Assembly: GCF_030463535.1 (NCBI RefSeq)
Contig: NC_132881.1
Span: forward strand, 9,408,526 to 9,472,525
Origin: Salminus brasiliensis
Taxonomy: Eukaryota > Chordata > Actinopteri > Characiformes > Bryconidae
Direction of reading: 5' to 3'
Length of the DNA: 64,000 nt
This document shows, one piece after another, positions 37,215-48,519 of the stretch. Every line of letters starts with the position of its first letter. Position 1 is the stretch's first letter. Under the pieces are notes generated by a model. The model was not told where the DNA came from. It ran no database searches and saw nothing but the letters and a program-made list of their open reading frames with translations. Made by a program: the position numbers and the translations under genes.

Positions 37215-37502
37215 TTTAGGGGCAGCGGTGTCTCAGCGGTTAGAGCGTCTGGCTATCGATAACAGGGTTGTGGGTTCAATTCCTGGGCTTGGCAAGCTGC
37301 CAATGTTGGGCCCTTGAGCAAGGCCCTTTAACCTCTCTGCTCCCTGGGTCGCTGGAGTTGGCTGCCCACCGCTCGGGGTGTGTGTGTACTCCCTGCCCCT
37401 AGATCATTAGTGTGTGTGTGTTCACTACCACAGATCGGTTAAATGCGGAGGACACATTTCGCTGTGCAGTGACAAATACATGCACCTTTACCTTTTTCTT
37501 TT
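37215..37502 (+). mobile_element. tRNA-derived SINE
   Basis: The head GGGGCAGCGGTGTCTCAGCG with TTAGAGCG and a perfect B-box word GGTTCAATTCC is tRNA-like. The body ends in a pyrimidine-rich tail. A 5-bp TTGGT flanks both sides. The paralogous locus near 42,850 reads CGCTTGGTAGGTTTGAAAG without the insert, which supplies an empty site and supports these borders. Confidence 0.8.
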
Positions 37503-37562
37503 TTGGTAGGTCTGAAAGTAGGTTAGTTTTAAACAACTGAAAAGGAGAAATTTGAAAAAGAT

Positions 37563-37710
37563 CTTTTTACAATAAAATTTAACAATATCTGCATTTCATT
37601 GTACAATTCTTCATGCAGCTCATGATTAAACATCTGTTCTGAGAGAAAAAGTACATTTATTTACAAGAGAAGTGATCATTAAAGTGCAGTGGTTGAATGT
37701 TCTTCACCTC
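37563..37710. repeat. Duplicated flank of gene fragments
   Basis: About 145 bp from TTTACAATAAAATTTAACAA to CAGTGGTTGAATG matches 36,240-36,372 with a small internal gap. It is a paralogous segment rather than a dispersed repeat. Confidence 0.7.
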
Positions 37711-37813
37711 ATCTACAGAGGAGCTTTACTACCTCTGATCTGAAGGAGGAGTCTATTAAATGAGGGAGGATCATGGTTGAAGGGGTTCTAGGTTGTGCTG
37801 GTGTGTGATTTAC

Positions 37814-38008
37814 CTGCTGAGGAGTACTTACAGACTTGGAGATGCAGCTGTAAGTGTGGACCAGCCTGGAGCTCAACACCTGTATTGAGATCTCTGGAGC
37901 TTTGGCCTTAGAAAGTCTACTTTTTAGCTGCAAGTACTTCAGCCGTCTAGTAGGTACTAGTTTCCTCCTGAGGCCGTACTGACCTGCAGAGGAACGATTC
38001 CTCAAATC
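37814..38008 (-). CDS. Intact 65-codon exon-like frame (exon X)
   Basis: On the minus strand TTTTAGTTTCAG precedes an open stretch of exactly 195 bp, followed by CAGCAG|GTAAAT, so both splice sites look usable and the exon is in phase 0. The product would be basic (GLRRKLVPTRRLKYLQLKS), then SKAKAPEISIQVLSS and HTYSCISKSV. Broken relatives at 32,815-33,905 and 42,172-42,290 keep the same acceptor. I do not recognise the family. It may be the one conserved exon of a decayed duplicate. Confidence 0.35.
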
Positions 38009-38399
38009 CTGAAACTAAAATATGTATATTTAATAATTACACACAGTAACAATAATTAGTCTAATTTAATAAAAATACACCTCAGAAGATAAATGTACCA
38101 TTTCTGTAGGAAATAAATCTTGCTGTTGTTAAAACAACCCTTGAGGAGCAGATCTGTGATACTCATCACACTGGTTCCTACAACAGCTTGCACTGCTAAT
38201 GACAGAAAGAACAGAAAAACCAGAGGAAGCTGAAGGTGTGGAAGGCGATGCCAAGGCCCAGCTCATTTGTGTGACTACTTGATTTCAGATCCCCTGAGGT
38301 GGTGTACTGAAGCTAAATTACACACATTCAGTCACTGTCCAATTACTTATGACCCTGATTGTATTTAAATCAGCCCAACATTTTAAGCTCTAATGTTTA

Positions 38400-38775
38400 T
38401 CTAATGTTGGTCTTGTCCATGGTTAGGTTTGGAGTCTGACTGTTTGAGGCTGTGGACAGGTGTCTTTTATACAGATAACAAGGTCAAACAGGTGGCATTA
38501 ATACAGGTAACAGGTGGAGGACAGAATAGCTTCCTAAAGAAGAAGTTACAGGCCTGTGAGAGCCAGAAATCTTGCTTGTTTGTGGGTGACCAAATACTTA
38601 TTTTCCAACATAATTTACAAATAAATTCTTTAAAAATTCTACCATCTGATTTCCTGGATTTGTTTTCCTCATTGTCCTCCCTTGTCTTTCATAGTTTCAC
38701 ACACCTCTTATTGTTCTAAGTAGGAGAACTTGCACAATCAGTGGCTGACTAAATACTTTTTTTTGTCTCACTATA
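38400..38775 (+). mobile_element. 3' remnant of a Tc1-like transposon
   Basis: GTGGACAGGTGTCTTTTATAC, then GAGAGCCAGAAATCTTGC and CCAAATACTTATTTTCC, and finally GTGGCTGACTAAATACTTTT form the familiar downstream part of fish Tc1-like elements. The 5' part is missing. The 96-codon frame here is incidental. Confidence 0.6.
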
Positions 38776-38853
38776 AATGATTATTAAATACAACAAATGA
38801 AAATCAAAATAAATGAACTAAAATAAAGAATGACGTTCACCTGTTAATGTTAT

Positions 38854-39515
38854 TGTCATGGCGTGTACGGCCAGACCTGAAGGGATGAACACTCGCAGAA
38901 ATGGAAATCGAAGCAAGATACTTTATTAACCAAATACAAAACAATGGGATCCAAAAAGCAAAGTGCAGCAACATGGGCAAAACCATGAACAGAACCAAAA
39001 CGCAACAAGTCAGATGGCAAACAAAACAAACCTGGGACTGGGAGGAGCAGGGAGCTAAACGAGAGTGAAACGAGGGGGAAAACTAAAGGGGTATAAACAC
39101 AAAGCCACAAACCTCGCTTGGGCAGAGAGGGGAGATACTAAGGACAGAGCCGAGCTCTGTGTACAAACAAAGGTAGCGGGGGAACCAGCTGCCAGACCAG
39201 AAAGCAAGGCCGACCTAACCTGAACCTGTAGAGTACTGCCTAGAACTTGGTTCACCATGGAACCTGAGCAGGAAGCGAACGTACCTGGCTTGCCTCCGAG
39301 TCGGACAGAGAATCTCTCCTAAACATGGGCCGCAAAACTAGAGCTGACCTGAACACGGCGGTAACGTGTGAGGAATCCCAGAGCGTCACAGGGATTCCAG
39401 TAGAGTCAATTCACGGCAGTGAACAAAGGGAACTACGCTCCTTTAGTACTCCCAGTCCCAGGTGAAACACATGAACAATGAATCAACACAAATGAACAGA
39501 AACGAACAGGAAGTC
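38854..39515 (-). repeat. Unclassified interspersed repeat, possibly a solo LTR
   Basis: About 660 bp more GC-rich than its surroundings. On the minus strand it has AATAAAG (complement near 38,921-38,928) close to its end, and its left border reads TGTCATGGCG. No matching terminal CA, clear inverted repeat or convincing target duplication was found, so the class stays open. The minus-strand frames inside are not coding-like. Confidence 0.35.
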
Positions 39516-39602
39516 CTTATTATTATTACTATTATTATTTAATATCTTTTAATTATAATAATATTATTTTTGAACATCCAGTGAACAGTTTAAACTCACC
39601 TG

Positions 39603-39700
39603 GCATATCGAGAATCTCTACACCCAACTGAATGACGTGTGGAAGAAACGCCATCTAGCGATCATTATATGTCAGTAACAGCTTCCTTGTATAAATATAA
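39603..39700 (+). repeat. Duplicated segment, copy 2
   Basis: Partner of 26,918-27,030, sharing CTCTACACCCAACTGAATGA and GTCAGTAACAGCTTCCTTG. Confidence 0.7.
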
Positions 39701-41957
39701 AGTGGTATGAGGAGTTTAATTGAACCCTACGCCACTGTTTCCTTAAACTAGAAGCTGAGTGAATATTTACTGCTGGAAGGTCTAATTTACACTGGAGAGT
39801 GATATCATTTTTCTTTATGCTTTAAAAATTAAATTCTTTAGAAATTTTTATTCAGTTTTTATTACACACTGTGCTGTAATGGCTCCCGCTCCCATTTTTA
39901 CAGTTTTCATGTGTTTTTCATGATAATTCTGTTTTTCTCGTTGCTTCATGCAATCTCTGCTTACCGTTAATATTTGCTAGAGTGAAAAAGTGTAAACTGT
40001 GATTAAAAAAATAAAAGTAATAAAAAACGATTTCTTATCACCTCTGTTACCTCATAATTATTACTCTCATATAGTCACTAACACTATATCTCTCATATAC
40101 GTCTGCTGGGAGCATTCTCTGATATGATGCTTTTAGCCTGTAGAAATATCCCACCTACTGGTTAATTTAGGCACATTTACCTTCATAAAGAAACACATGG
40201 CTGCACAACTCGACCGGACCGCCATCGTCTGCATAGCAATTATCAAACAGGTACAAACTACATCCTCTCCTTATTAGAAGTACTTGAGCATCTTTGGTGT
40301 AGAGATGGTTATTGAGAAGCTTTTCAGAGTATTAACACAGTTCAGTGCTGTTGAAGCATTTGACTCCTGACTCCATGCTGCCATCTAGCGTCTAGTTTCA
40401 TTTCCTACAATGACTGTTTCTGTCCTTTAATACAACGTAAATGTCAATTTGATATTTTCTAAATTAAATTAATATACCACTGATATAATTCTCATTCTTA
40501 TTAACAACCGATAAAGATAATAAAATAAACTTTATTTTACCTAAAAATGTCTCTCTCTTTTTTCTTTTTTTACACACTTTCACACACTCTGGAAAGTGGG
40601 CGTCAGAGTGACTGCATTCAACCCATATTCACTTCCTAATCAATGCTAAACGAGTCTGTGTGTGTCTGTTGGGATTGTTGGGCCCTCATCTGTTTAGACG
40701 CATACTATCCTAATTGCTGCTGCCCTAACATTGCATTTAAACCACTCCCATTTGTTCAGAGGTGAAATTTCCAGTAGTGAAATATCTTCAATTAAGTAAA
40801 AGGTTACTATTAAATTTCCAAATTGAATTCAAAGGTGATTTACATTTGTTCCCAAGAGAGGAACAAGGTAACTGAACAGTGATCAGTTAAAGGAGATGCT
40901 GAAATTTCACAGCTTAAAATACTATCCGTCACATTGTGAGGGATTAACCAGTAGTGTAGCCTTGAACACTGACCGTTATTGGAAGCATTAAACCAGGTGT
41001 ACTGTCTGGCATTGGGGTTTCCTGTCCTCCAACAGTCTGTCAGATTAGTATTGGAGACTAAGTTATTGAAAATATAATCATAATGCTGCCCTCTAGAGGG
41101 AAGACGGTCAACTGAGCCATCTGGAACTACATTAAAGTCTTCTCCTATAACAACCTGATCTGTCGAGTATTTTACCTTCCATTACTTTATCTTCCTACAA
41201 AGGTCTGCTTCAAATATTTGGTTAATCGCAATACTGTTAATCGCATATACACAAACTAAAATGAATTTTGCTCCATCAGTATTCACAACTACCAATGACT
41301 AATAACATCTGTATCACATACATGGTCCAATAAATCTACACTATGGTAGCTTGCTTTGACAAGTAAGTGAAACTCACCAGAACATGTGATCCATGTACAA
41401 ACGGTCCGAGTTAGCACAAGAAATATGCGTGGTGACGTCAACAACTAATCGTCTATTAAATACTAATGAACTAATTGGGTCGTCGATTTTTGTAGACTAT
41501 GTCGATTAGCTGTTGCACCCCTACAGCAGATATTCTGTCTGGTTTGTTCTGTAAAGTAATGAAATAAAAACAGTAATATTACTAATATTAGAATCTAAAC
41601 AGTTGGTAATTATGTGGAATATTATATGGAAATTATATAAACATCAGGGAAAATATGTAAAATTGGTATATTTGGAATAGTACAATAATATATGTTGTTT
41701 ATATCCTGTAATATAACCTTATTTTCTACTACAGACTCACTCACTATAAGAGCTTATATGTAAATATGTTTATTTGGAACAGATCGTGCATAATAGTGTA
41801 AAATAGTGTATATGTTTATATATTCTGTATTTGAATGTGAATATTGTATACTTGGTCACTATAAAAGATTTTTAAATATAAATATAAAAGACTATAAAAG
41901 ATTTTAGGGAAGCACTCATTTGTTAGCCTGATAATGTCTCTGTCTGTCTGTCTCTCA
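39701..41957. other. AT-rich intergenic sequence, paralogous in patches to 33.9-35.3 kb
   Basis: No gene seen. ACTTCCTAATCAATGCTAAAC near 40,630 matches 34,042, and GTGATCCATGTACAAACGG near 41,388 matches 35,130. A right hAT-like end (GATTAGCTGTTGCACCCCTA) lies near 41,503-41,523. Confidence 0.5.
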
Positions 41958-42290
41958 GTAAAGGCTGAAGAGGCCATGGACCAGCACAGAGGTCCCTCCA
42001 CCAGTGGAGCTTGTCTCGGACTGAGTCAGAAATAGTGGGTGGACTAACGTAAGTCTAAATCAAGTGTGATTCAGAACCTGATTTCTGAACATCTTCAGTT
42101 GAGTCATGTATGAATGCTGCTGATCTGTTTCTTAAACTGGTTGTTTTTGGAACTAAATCTACATCCACAGAGGAGCTTTACTACCTCTGATCTAAAGGAG
42201 AAGTGTATTCAATGAGGGAGGAGCATAGTAATGAGGCCGCCCTGACCTGCAGACAAACGATTTCTCAAACCCTGAAACTAAAATATGAAT
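41958..42290 (-). pseudogene. Gene-fragment copy (exons X and Y, both decayed)
   Basis: 41,958-42,066 parallels the exon Y region (complement of PTAPDSV-type sequence). 42,172-42,290 parallels the exon X flanks, but most of the 195-bp coding core is deleted, joining GAGCATAGTAATG to AGGCCGCCCTGACC. The acceptor side (CCTGAAACTAAAATATG) is kept. Confidence 0.55.
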
Positions 42291-42549
42291 ATTTAATCAT
42301 TATGTACATTTTAAAATATTTATCTAAATTTCATAAAAATATACCTCAGAAGATAAATGTACCATTTCTGTAGGAGATGTTCCCAAATAAATCTTGCTGT
42401 TGGTAAAACAACCATTGAGGAGCAGATTGTGGTACTCATCATCCATAAGGAGCTGAAGGTCTGGACAGCGATGCCAAGGTTCCTATTTTCCTGTTATTTA
42501 AACAATTATTTTTTAAACCAGATATGAACCAATTATGGTTACCTGGTGG

Positions 42550-42840
42550 ATTTGATTGCATTCTGCGACAACAGCTTTAGTGAGGTCAGTATATTGGTTG
42601 ATCACCCCACCTAATCATCCCCAACTCTCCAACCCATCTCTAAAATTTTGTATGGAGCACCATCCATCATTTCAGAAAACACAGTTCCACTGCTCCACAG
42701 CTCAATCTAACCTACAGGGGCTAGACAAGCTGTGTGTGTGTGTGCATTTGCACATCTGTGTCAGCAATGGGTGCAACATAAAGTAGCTGAAAGCATTGTT
42801 TAGAAAGGTTGTCCACAAATATTTGGACTTATTGTGTAAG
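42550..42840. mobile_element. MITE copy lacking its left end
   Basis: Matches the interior and right terminus of 35,676-36,183, from GATTTGATTGCATTCTGCG to GTCCACAAATATTTGGAC. It holds a short GT run near 42,731-42,742. Confidence 0.65.
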
Positions 42841-42889
42841 TTAAGTGAAACGCTTGGTAGGTTTGAAAGTAGGTTACTCTCAGACAACC

Positions 42890-43210
42890 CTGAAAAAAGT
42901 GCAGTGGTTGAATGTTCTTCACCTCAGGCATCAGCTCTCCACTGGTGTCCAGTTCAATATGGAGGGTGAAGCTTGTTCCGGTGGCCTCAGTGATACAGAC
43001 CAGAACTTCCACACTCTGTTGGACAGCGGATCTCCTCCCATAGACACTGCTTGATTTACCAGCCTAGGACCAGAGGACCGGAAAGTGATCCATACTGAGG
43101 CCATGGAACAGCAGGGATGTCTCTCCACCAATGAAGCTTGTCTCTGGGACTGAATCAGGAGCAGTGGGTGTTCTGAAGGCAGTCTGAATCAAGAAACACA
43201 ACAAGAAGAT
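42890..43210 (-). pseudogene. Gene-fragment copy (exon Y/Z type)
   Basis: Minus-strand relative of 25,155-25,519. From CTTGATTCAG at about 43,190 one frame stays open for about 83 codons (through PCCSMASVWITF and PLSNRVWKFW) to a stop near 42,930. Another frame carries TGTSFTLHIELDTSGELMP, which matches the + strand terminal exon. A one-base difference near 43,015 separates the two. The true frame cannot be decided from one window. Confidence 0.5.
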
Positions 43211-43249
43211 TCAGAACCTGATTTCTGAACATCTTCAGTTGAGTCATGT

Positions 43250-43437
43250 ACAGGTGCTGGTCATAAAATTAGAATATTTTGAAAAAGATGATTTATTTCA
43301 ATTCCATTCAAAAAGGTAAACTTGTATATTATATTAATTCATTACACACAGACTGATATATTTCAAGTGTTTATTTATTTTAATTTTGATGGTTATAACT
43401 GACAACTAATGAAACCCCAAATTCAATATTTATATTA
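43250..43437 (+). mobile_element. 5' terminal fragment of a Tc1/mariner-like element
   Basis: ACAGGTGCTGGTCATAAAAT followed by TAGAATAT is a familiar terminal sequence in fish genomes, followed by TTACACACAGACTGATATAT and TTTTGATGGTTATAACTGAC. The remainder is missing, replaced by a TA microsatellite. Confidence 0.6.
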
Positions 43438-43444
43438 TATCTAT

Positions 43445-43446
<2 letters not shown>

Positions 43447-43478
<32 letters not shown>
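43447..43478. repeat. (AT)n microsatellite
   Basis: Uninterrupted alternating A and T for about 32 bases, where the Tc1-like fragment breaks off. Confidence 0.9.
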
Positions 43479-43480
<2 letters not shown>

Positions 43481-43805
43481 AAACTCAGTTGTTTCTGATG
43501 TGGACATGAAGCGGACTTACTGAGAAGCAATGCACTGTAAAAAGTGGGACTGGGGTTCATTAATATTTACTAAATAATTAAAAGTTACCAACACATAATA
43601 AAATAAGAATATATGTAGTTTAAAATCAAATCGAGTTTTTAATGTTTTTATTAATTGTATGTAACACAAATATTGCTTTAATAATAAAATTAGCTGAGTA
43701 GAATTTACTTAACGGCAATATTATATATATATAAGTTGCTAGTACTCGGACATCACGAAGCGCTGTTGATTCTGATTGGGTTGTTAAAATTGATTTTTGA
43801 ACGTC
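43479..43805. other. AT-rich sequence before the tRNA array
   Basis: No gene recognised. Homology to the tRNA repeat unit begins at about 43,806 with GATTATCTGCAAG. Confidence 0.5.
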
Positions 43806-43930
43806 TATGATTATCTGCAAGACTAAGCACACACCAAAGCTCTGCATACTGTTAGTCATAGTCTGACGCCAATAAAAAAGGGTTGATTTACTCATTGTAG
43901 CAGTTACTGATTAAAGATTACCCAAGGAAA

Positions 43931-44004
43931 ATGCACTGCTGGGATTCAAACCCAGGATCTCCTGTGTACTAGACAGGCACTACAACCAACTAAGCCACTG
44001 CGCC
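43931..44004 (-). pseudogene. tRNA-Thr-like copy T1
   Basis: The anticodon loop CTAGTAC still gives AGT, but acceptor pairs 1-72 and 6-67 are lost and the T-loop reads TTTGA instead of TTCGA, weakening the internal B box. It is the outermost and most diverged unit. Confidence 0.7.
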
Positions 44005-44500
44005 CTACCTGAAAGGTAATCTATATCAATACAATATAGCTTCAGGCAAATTCAAAAACATTCTCTTGCATACAAACTTCACACAGACAGAAAAAACAAC
44101 TTCCCTGAATAGGAACCTCTGCATTTTCCAGAAACAAAAAACATCACATGTACATATACATGTACAGAGTAGGAGACCTGGTCACACAGAATGTACACAC
44201 AAAAGCTTAGCATCTTTTGTTTAGCCTTCAGGTTCCATTTAAACATCTTTTAATGGATCAGCAAACATCATTCTGATTCAGAAAAGGCTAAAATCCAAAA
44301 TTTCAAACTGCTTCCTCTCACTTTTAAAAAATACATGCAGAATCTTCTGCAGCACAAATATGTTCCAATACCCCAACATCAAACAGAATATTTCTGAAAG
44401 TTTGAAATTGCTATTAATTAGGTAAAAAGACTAGACCAAATCTTGCAAATAAAAGTACAAAAAGGTAGTAGACAGAGCTATAAAGAAGAGGAAACACTCT

Positions 44501-44590
44501 CGACTCTGGTGGGACTCAAACCCACAACCTTTGAATTGCTCCAGCTATTTATCTAGAAGTCCAATGTGCTATCCATTGCATCACAGAGGC
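44501..44590 (-). pseudogene. tRNA-Arg-like copy R1
   Basis: Recognisable TCT anticodon and 17-nt intron position, but the T-loop is TTTGA, the acceptor 5' strand is altered and the D-stem is changed. Probably inactive. Confidence 0.7.
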
Positions 44591-44827
44591 CAGTTTATGA
44601 AATGGGTTCCTTGGCCAACCTTCCTATAAAATAACAGTAGTGCTGCTAATATTTGAGGCAAATAATGAATTTACTATGCATATGTAAATCCCAGTGGTCT
44701 GATGATTATCTGCAGGTCTAAGCAAACACCAATGCTCTGCATACTGTTAGTCATAGTCTGACGTCAATAAAAAAAAGGGTTGATTTACTCATTGTAGCAG
44801 TTACTGATTAAAGATTACCCAAGGAAA

Positions 44828-44901
44828 AAGCACCGCTGGGATTCAAACCCAGGATCTCCTGTTTACTAGACAGGCGCAATAACCAACTAAGCCGCGGCGC
44901 C
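44828..44901 (-). pseudogene. tRNA-Thr-like copy T2
   Basis: TTTGA in the T-loop, T8 changed to C, and D-stem change (TATTGCG). Anticodon AGT kept. Confidence 0.7.
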
Positions 44902-45424
44902 GTACCTGACTGGTCTTCTATATCAATACAATATAGCTTCAGGCAAACTCAAAAACATTCTCTTGCATACAAACTTCACACAGACAGCAAAAACAACTTC
45001 CCTGATTAGGAACCTCTGCATTTTCCAGAAACAAATAACATCAACTCTGAAAGCTTGTCTCAATTGCTTAAACCTATCATATACATGTACAGAGTACTAG
45101 ACCTTGTCACACAGAATGTACACACAAAACTTAGCATCTTTTGTTTACCCTTCAGGTTCATTTTAAACATCTTTTAATGGATCAGCAAACATCATTCTGA
45201 TTCAGAAAAGGCTAAAATCCAACATTTCAAACTGCTTCATCTCACTTTTCACAAATACATGCAGAATCTTCTGCAGCAAAAATATGTTCCAAGACCCCAA
45301 CATCAAACAGAATATTTCTGAAAGTTTGAAATTGCTATTAATTAGGTAAAAAGACTAGAGAAAATCTTGCAAATAACAGTACAAAAAGGTAGTAGACAGA
45401 GCTATAAAGAAGAGGAAACACTCT

Positions 45425-45514
45425 CGACTCTGGTGGGACTCGAACCCAAAACCTCTGAATTGCTCCAGCTATGCATCTAGAAGTCCAATGCCCTAACCAT
45501 TGACCCACAGAGCC
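45425..45514 (-). pseudogene. tRNA-Arg-like copy R2
   Basis: TCT anticodon and intron present. The D-arm (GGTC against GGGC) and one T-stem pair are disrupted. Confidence 0.65.
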
Positions 45515-45750
45515 CAGTTGAAGAAACTGGATCCTTGGCCAACCTTCCTATAACATAACAGTAGTGCTGCTAATATTTGAGGCAAATAATGAATTTAATA
45601 TGCATATGTAAATCCCAGTGGTCTGATGATTATCTGCAAGTCTAAGCACTCACCAAAGCTCTGCATACTGTTAGTCATAGTCTGACGCCAATAAAAAAAG
45701 GGTTGATTTACTCAATGTAGCAGTTACTGATTAAAGATTACCCAAGGAAA

Positions 45751-45824
45751 AGGCACTGCTGGGATTCGAACCCAGGACCTCCTGTTTACTAGACAGACGC
45801 TATAACCAACTAAGCCACAGCGCC
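45751..45824 (-). tRNA. tRNA-Thr(AGT), copy T3
   Basis: Decodes threonine ACU (and ACC if A34 becomes inosine). Acceptor GGCGCTG pairs with CAGTGCC: position 6 T faces 67 A, a compensated pair compared with the C-G of other copies. A box (TGGCTTAGTTGG) and B box (GGTTCGAATCC) are intact, the anticodon loop is CTAGTAA, and TTTT follows the gene immediately as a Pol III terminator. The D-stem has a T-T mismatch common to the whole array. Confidence 0.82.
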
Positions 45825-46347
45825 CTACCTGACTGGTCTTCTAAATCAATACAATATAGCTTCAGGCAAACTCAAAAACATTCTCTTGCATACAAACTTC
45901 ACACAGACAGCAAAAACAACTTCCCTGATTAGGAACCTCTGCATTTTCCAGAAACAAATAACATCAACTCTGAAAGCTTGTCTCAATTGCTTAAACCTAT
46001 CATATACATGTACAGAGTACTAGACCTTGTCACACAGAATGTACACACAAAACTTAGCATCTTTTGTTTACCCTTCAGGTTCATTTTAAACATCTTTTAA
46101 TGGATCAGCAAACATCATTCTGATTCAGAAAAGGCTAAAATCCAACATTTCAAACTGCTTCATCTCACTTTTCACAAATACATGCAGAATCTTCTGCAGC
46201 ACAAATATGTTCCAAGACCCCAACATCAAACAGAATATTTCTGAAAGTTTGAAATTGCTATTAATTAGGTAAAAAGACTAGAGAAAATCTTGCAAATAAC
46301 AGTACAAAAAGGTAGTAGACAGAGCTATAAAGAAGAGGAAACACTCT

Positions 46348-46437
46348 CGACTCTGGTGGGACTCGAACCCACAACCTTTGAATTGCTCCAGCTATTTATC
46401 TAGAAGTCAAATGCGCTATCCACTGTGACACAGAGCC
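46348..46437 (-). pseudogene. tRNA-Arg-like copy R3
   Basis: T-arm and intron normal, but the D-stem 5' half reads TCAC in place of GCGC and the anticodon stem has a mismatch. Confidence 0.65.
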
Positions 46438-46673
46438 CAGGTGAAGAAATTGGTTCCTTGGCCAACCTTCCTATAAAATAACAGTAGTGCTGCTAATATT
46501 TGAGGCAAATAATAAATTTACTATGCATATGTAAATCCCAGTGGTCTGATGATTATCTGCAAGTCTAAGCACACACCAAAGCTCTGCATACTGTTAGTCA
46601 TAGTCTGACGCCAATAAAAAAAGGGTTGATTTACTCATTGTAGCAGTTACTAATTAAAGATTACCCAAGGAAA

Positions 46674-46747
46674 AGGCACCGCTGGGATTCGAACCCAGGA
46701 TCTCCTGTTTACTAGACAGGCGCTACAACCAACTAAGCCACGGCACC
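46674..46747 (-). tRNA. tRNA-Thr(AGT), copy T4
   Basis: GGTGCCG pairs with CGGTGCC, allowing two G-T wobbles. A and B boxes intact, AGT anticodon, TTTT terminator directly downstream. A plausible working gene. Confidence 0.8.
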
Positions 46748-47270
46748 CTACCTGACAGGTTTTCTATATCAACACAATATAGCTTCAGGCAAACTCAAAA
46801 ACATTCTCTTGCATACAAACTTCACACAGACAGCAAAAAAAACTTTCCTGATTAGGAACCTCTGCATTTTCCAGAAACAAATAACATCAACTCTGAAAGC
46901 TTGTCTCAATTGCTTAAACCTATCATACACATGTACAGAGTACTAGACCTTGTCACGCAGAATGTACACACAAAACTTAGCATCTTTTGTTTACCCTTCA
47001 GGTTCTGTTTAAACATCTTTTAATGGATCAGCAAACATCATTCTGATTCAGAAAAGGCTAAAATCCTACATTTCAAACTGCTTCATCTCACTTTTCACAA
47101 ATACATGCAGAATCTTCTGCAGCACAAATATGTTCCAATACCCCAACATCAAACAGAATATTTCTGAAAGTTTGAAATTGCTATTAATTAGGTAAAAAGA
47201 CTAGAGAAAATCTTGCAAATAAAAGTACAAAAAGGTAGTAGACAGAGCTATAAAGAAGAGGAAACACTCT

Positions 47271-47360
47271 CGACTCTGGTGGGACTCGAACCCACAACCC
47301 TTGAATTGCTCCAGCTATTTAACTAGAAGTTCAAAGAGCTATCTATTGCACCACAGAGCC
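47271..47360 (-). pseudogene. tRNA-Arg-like copy R4, borderline
   Basis: Anticodon stem TTGAA/TTCAA pairs perfectly and the B box is intact, but the D-stem (GTGC with GCTC) is imperfect and no T4 tract follows closely. It could still be transcribed. Confidence 0.55.
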
Positions 47361-47596
47361 CAGGTGAAGAAGCTGGTTCCTTGGCCAACCTTCCTATAAA
47401 ATAACAGTAGTGCTGCTAATATTTGAGGCAAATAATAAATTTACTATGCATATGTAAATCCCAGTGCTCTGATGATTATCTGCAAGTCTAAGCACACACC
47501 AAAGCTCTGCATACTGTTAGCCATAGTCTGACGCCAATAAAAAAAGGGTTGATTTACTCATTGTAGCAGTTACTGATTAAAGATTACCCAAGGAAA

Positions 47597-47670
47597 AGGT
47601 ACCGCTGGGATTCCAACCCAGGATCTCCTGTTTACTAGACAGGCGCTATAACCAACTAAGACACGGCACC
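47597..47670 (-). pseudogene. tRNA-Thr-like copy T5
   Basis: The T-loop reads TTGGAAT, destroying the invariant C56 of the B box, and the A box is altered (TGTCTTAG). Confidence 0.75.
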
Positions 47671-48193
47671 CTAATTGACTGGTTTTCTATATCAACACAA
47701 TATAGCTTCAGGCAAACTCAAAAACATTCTCTTGCATACAAACTTTACACAGACAGCAAAAACAACTTCCCTGATTAGGAACCTCTGCATTTTCCAGAAA
47801 CAAATAACATCAACTCTGAAAGCTTGTCTCAATTGCTTAAACCTATCATATACATGTACAGAGTACTAGACCTTGTCACGCAGAATGTACACACAAAACT
47901 TAGCATCTTTTGTTTACCCTTCAGGTTCCGTTTAAACATCTTTTAATGGATCAGTAAACATCATTCTGATTCAGAAAAGGCTAAAATCCTACATTTCAAA
48001 CTGCTTCATCTCACTTTTCACAAATACATGCAGAATCTTCTGCAGCACAAATATGTTCCAATACCCCAACATCAAACAGAATATTTCTTAAAGTTTGAAA
48101 TTGCTATTAATTAGGTAAAAAGACTAGAGAAAATCTTGCAAATAAAAGTACAAAAAGGTAGTAGACAGAGCTATAAAGAAGAGGAAACACTCT

Positions 48194-48283
48194 CGACTCT
48201 TTTGGGAGTCGAACCCACAACCTTTGAATTGCTCCAGCTATTTATCTAAAAGTCCAATGCGCTATCCACTGCTACACAGAGCC
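48194..48283 (-). pseudogene. tRNA-Arg-like copy R5 with anticodon TTT
   Basis: The anticodon loop reads CTTTTA, so TCT has become TTT, a lysine-type anticodon on an arginine body. The D-stem 5' half is TAGC and the T-stem is disrupted, so expression is doubtful. Copies R9 and R13 share the change. Confidence 0.7.
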
Positions 48284-48519
48284 CAGGTGAAGAAACTGGT
48301 TCCTTGGCCAACCTTCCTATAAAATAACAGTAGTGCTGCTAATATTTGAGGCAAATAATGAATTTACTACGCATATGTAAATCCCAGTGGTCTGATGATT
48401 ATCTGCAAGTCTAAGCACACACCAAAGCTCTGCATACTGTTAGTCATAGTCTGACGCCAATAAAAAAAGGTTTGATTTACTCATTGTAGCAGTTACTGAT
48501 TAAAGATTACCCAAGGAAG

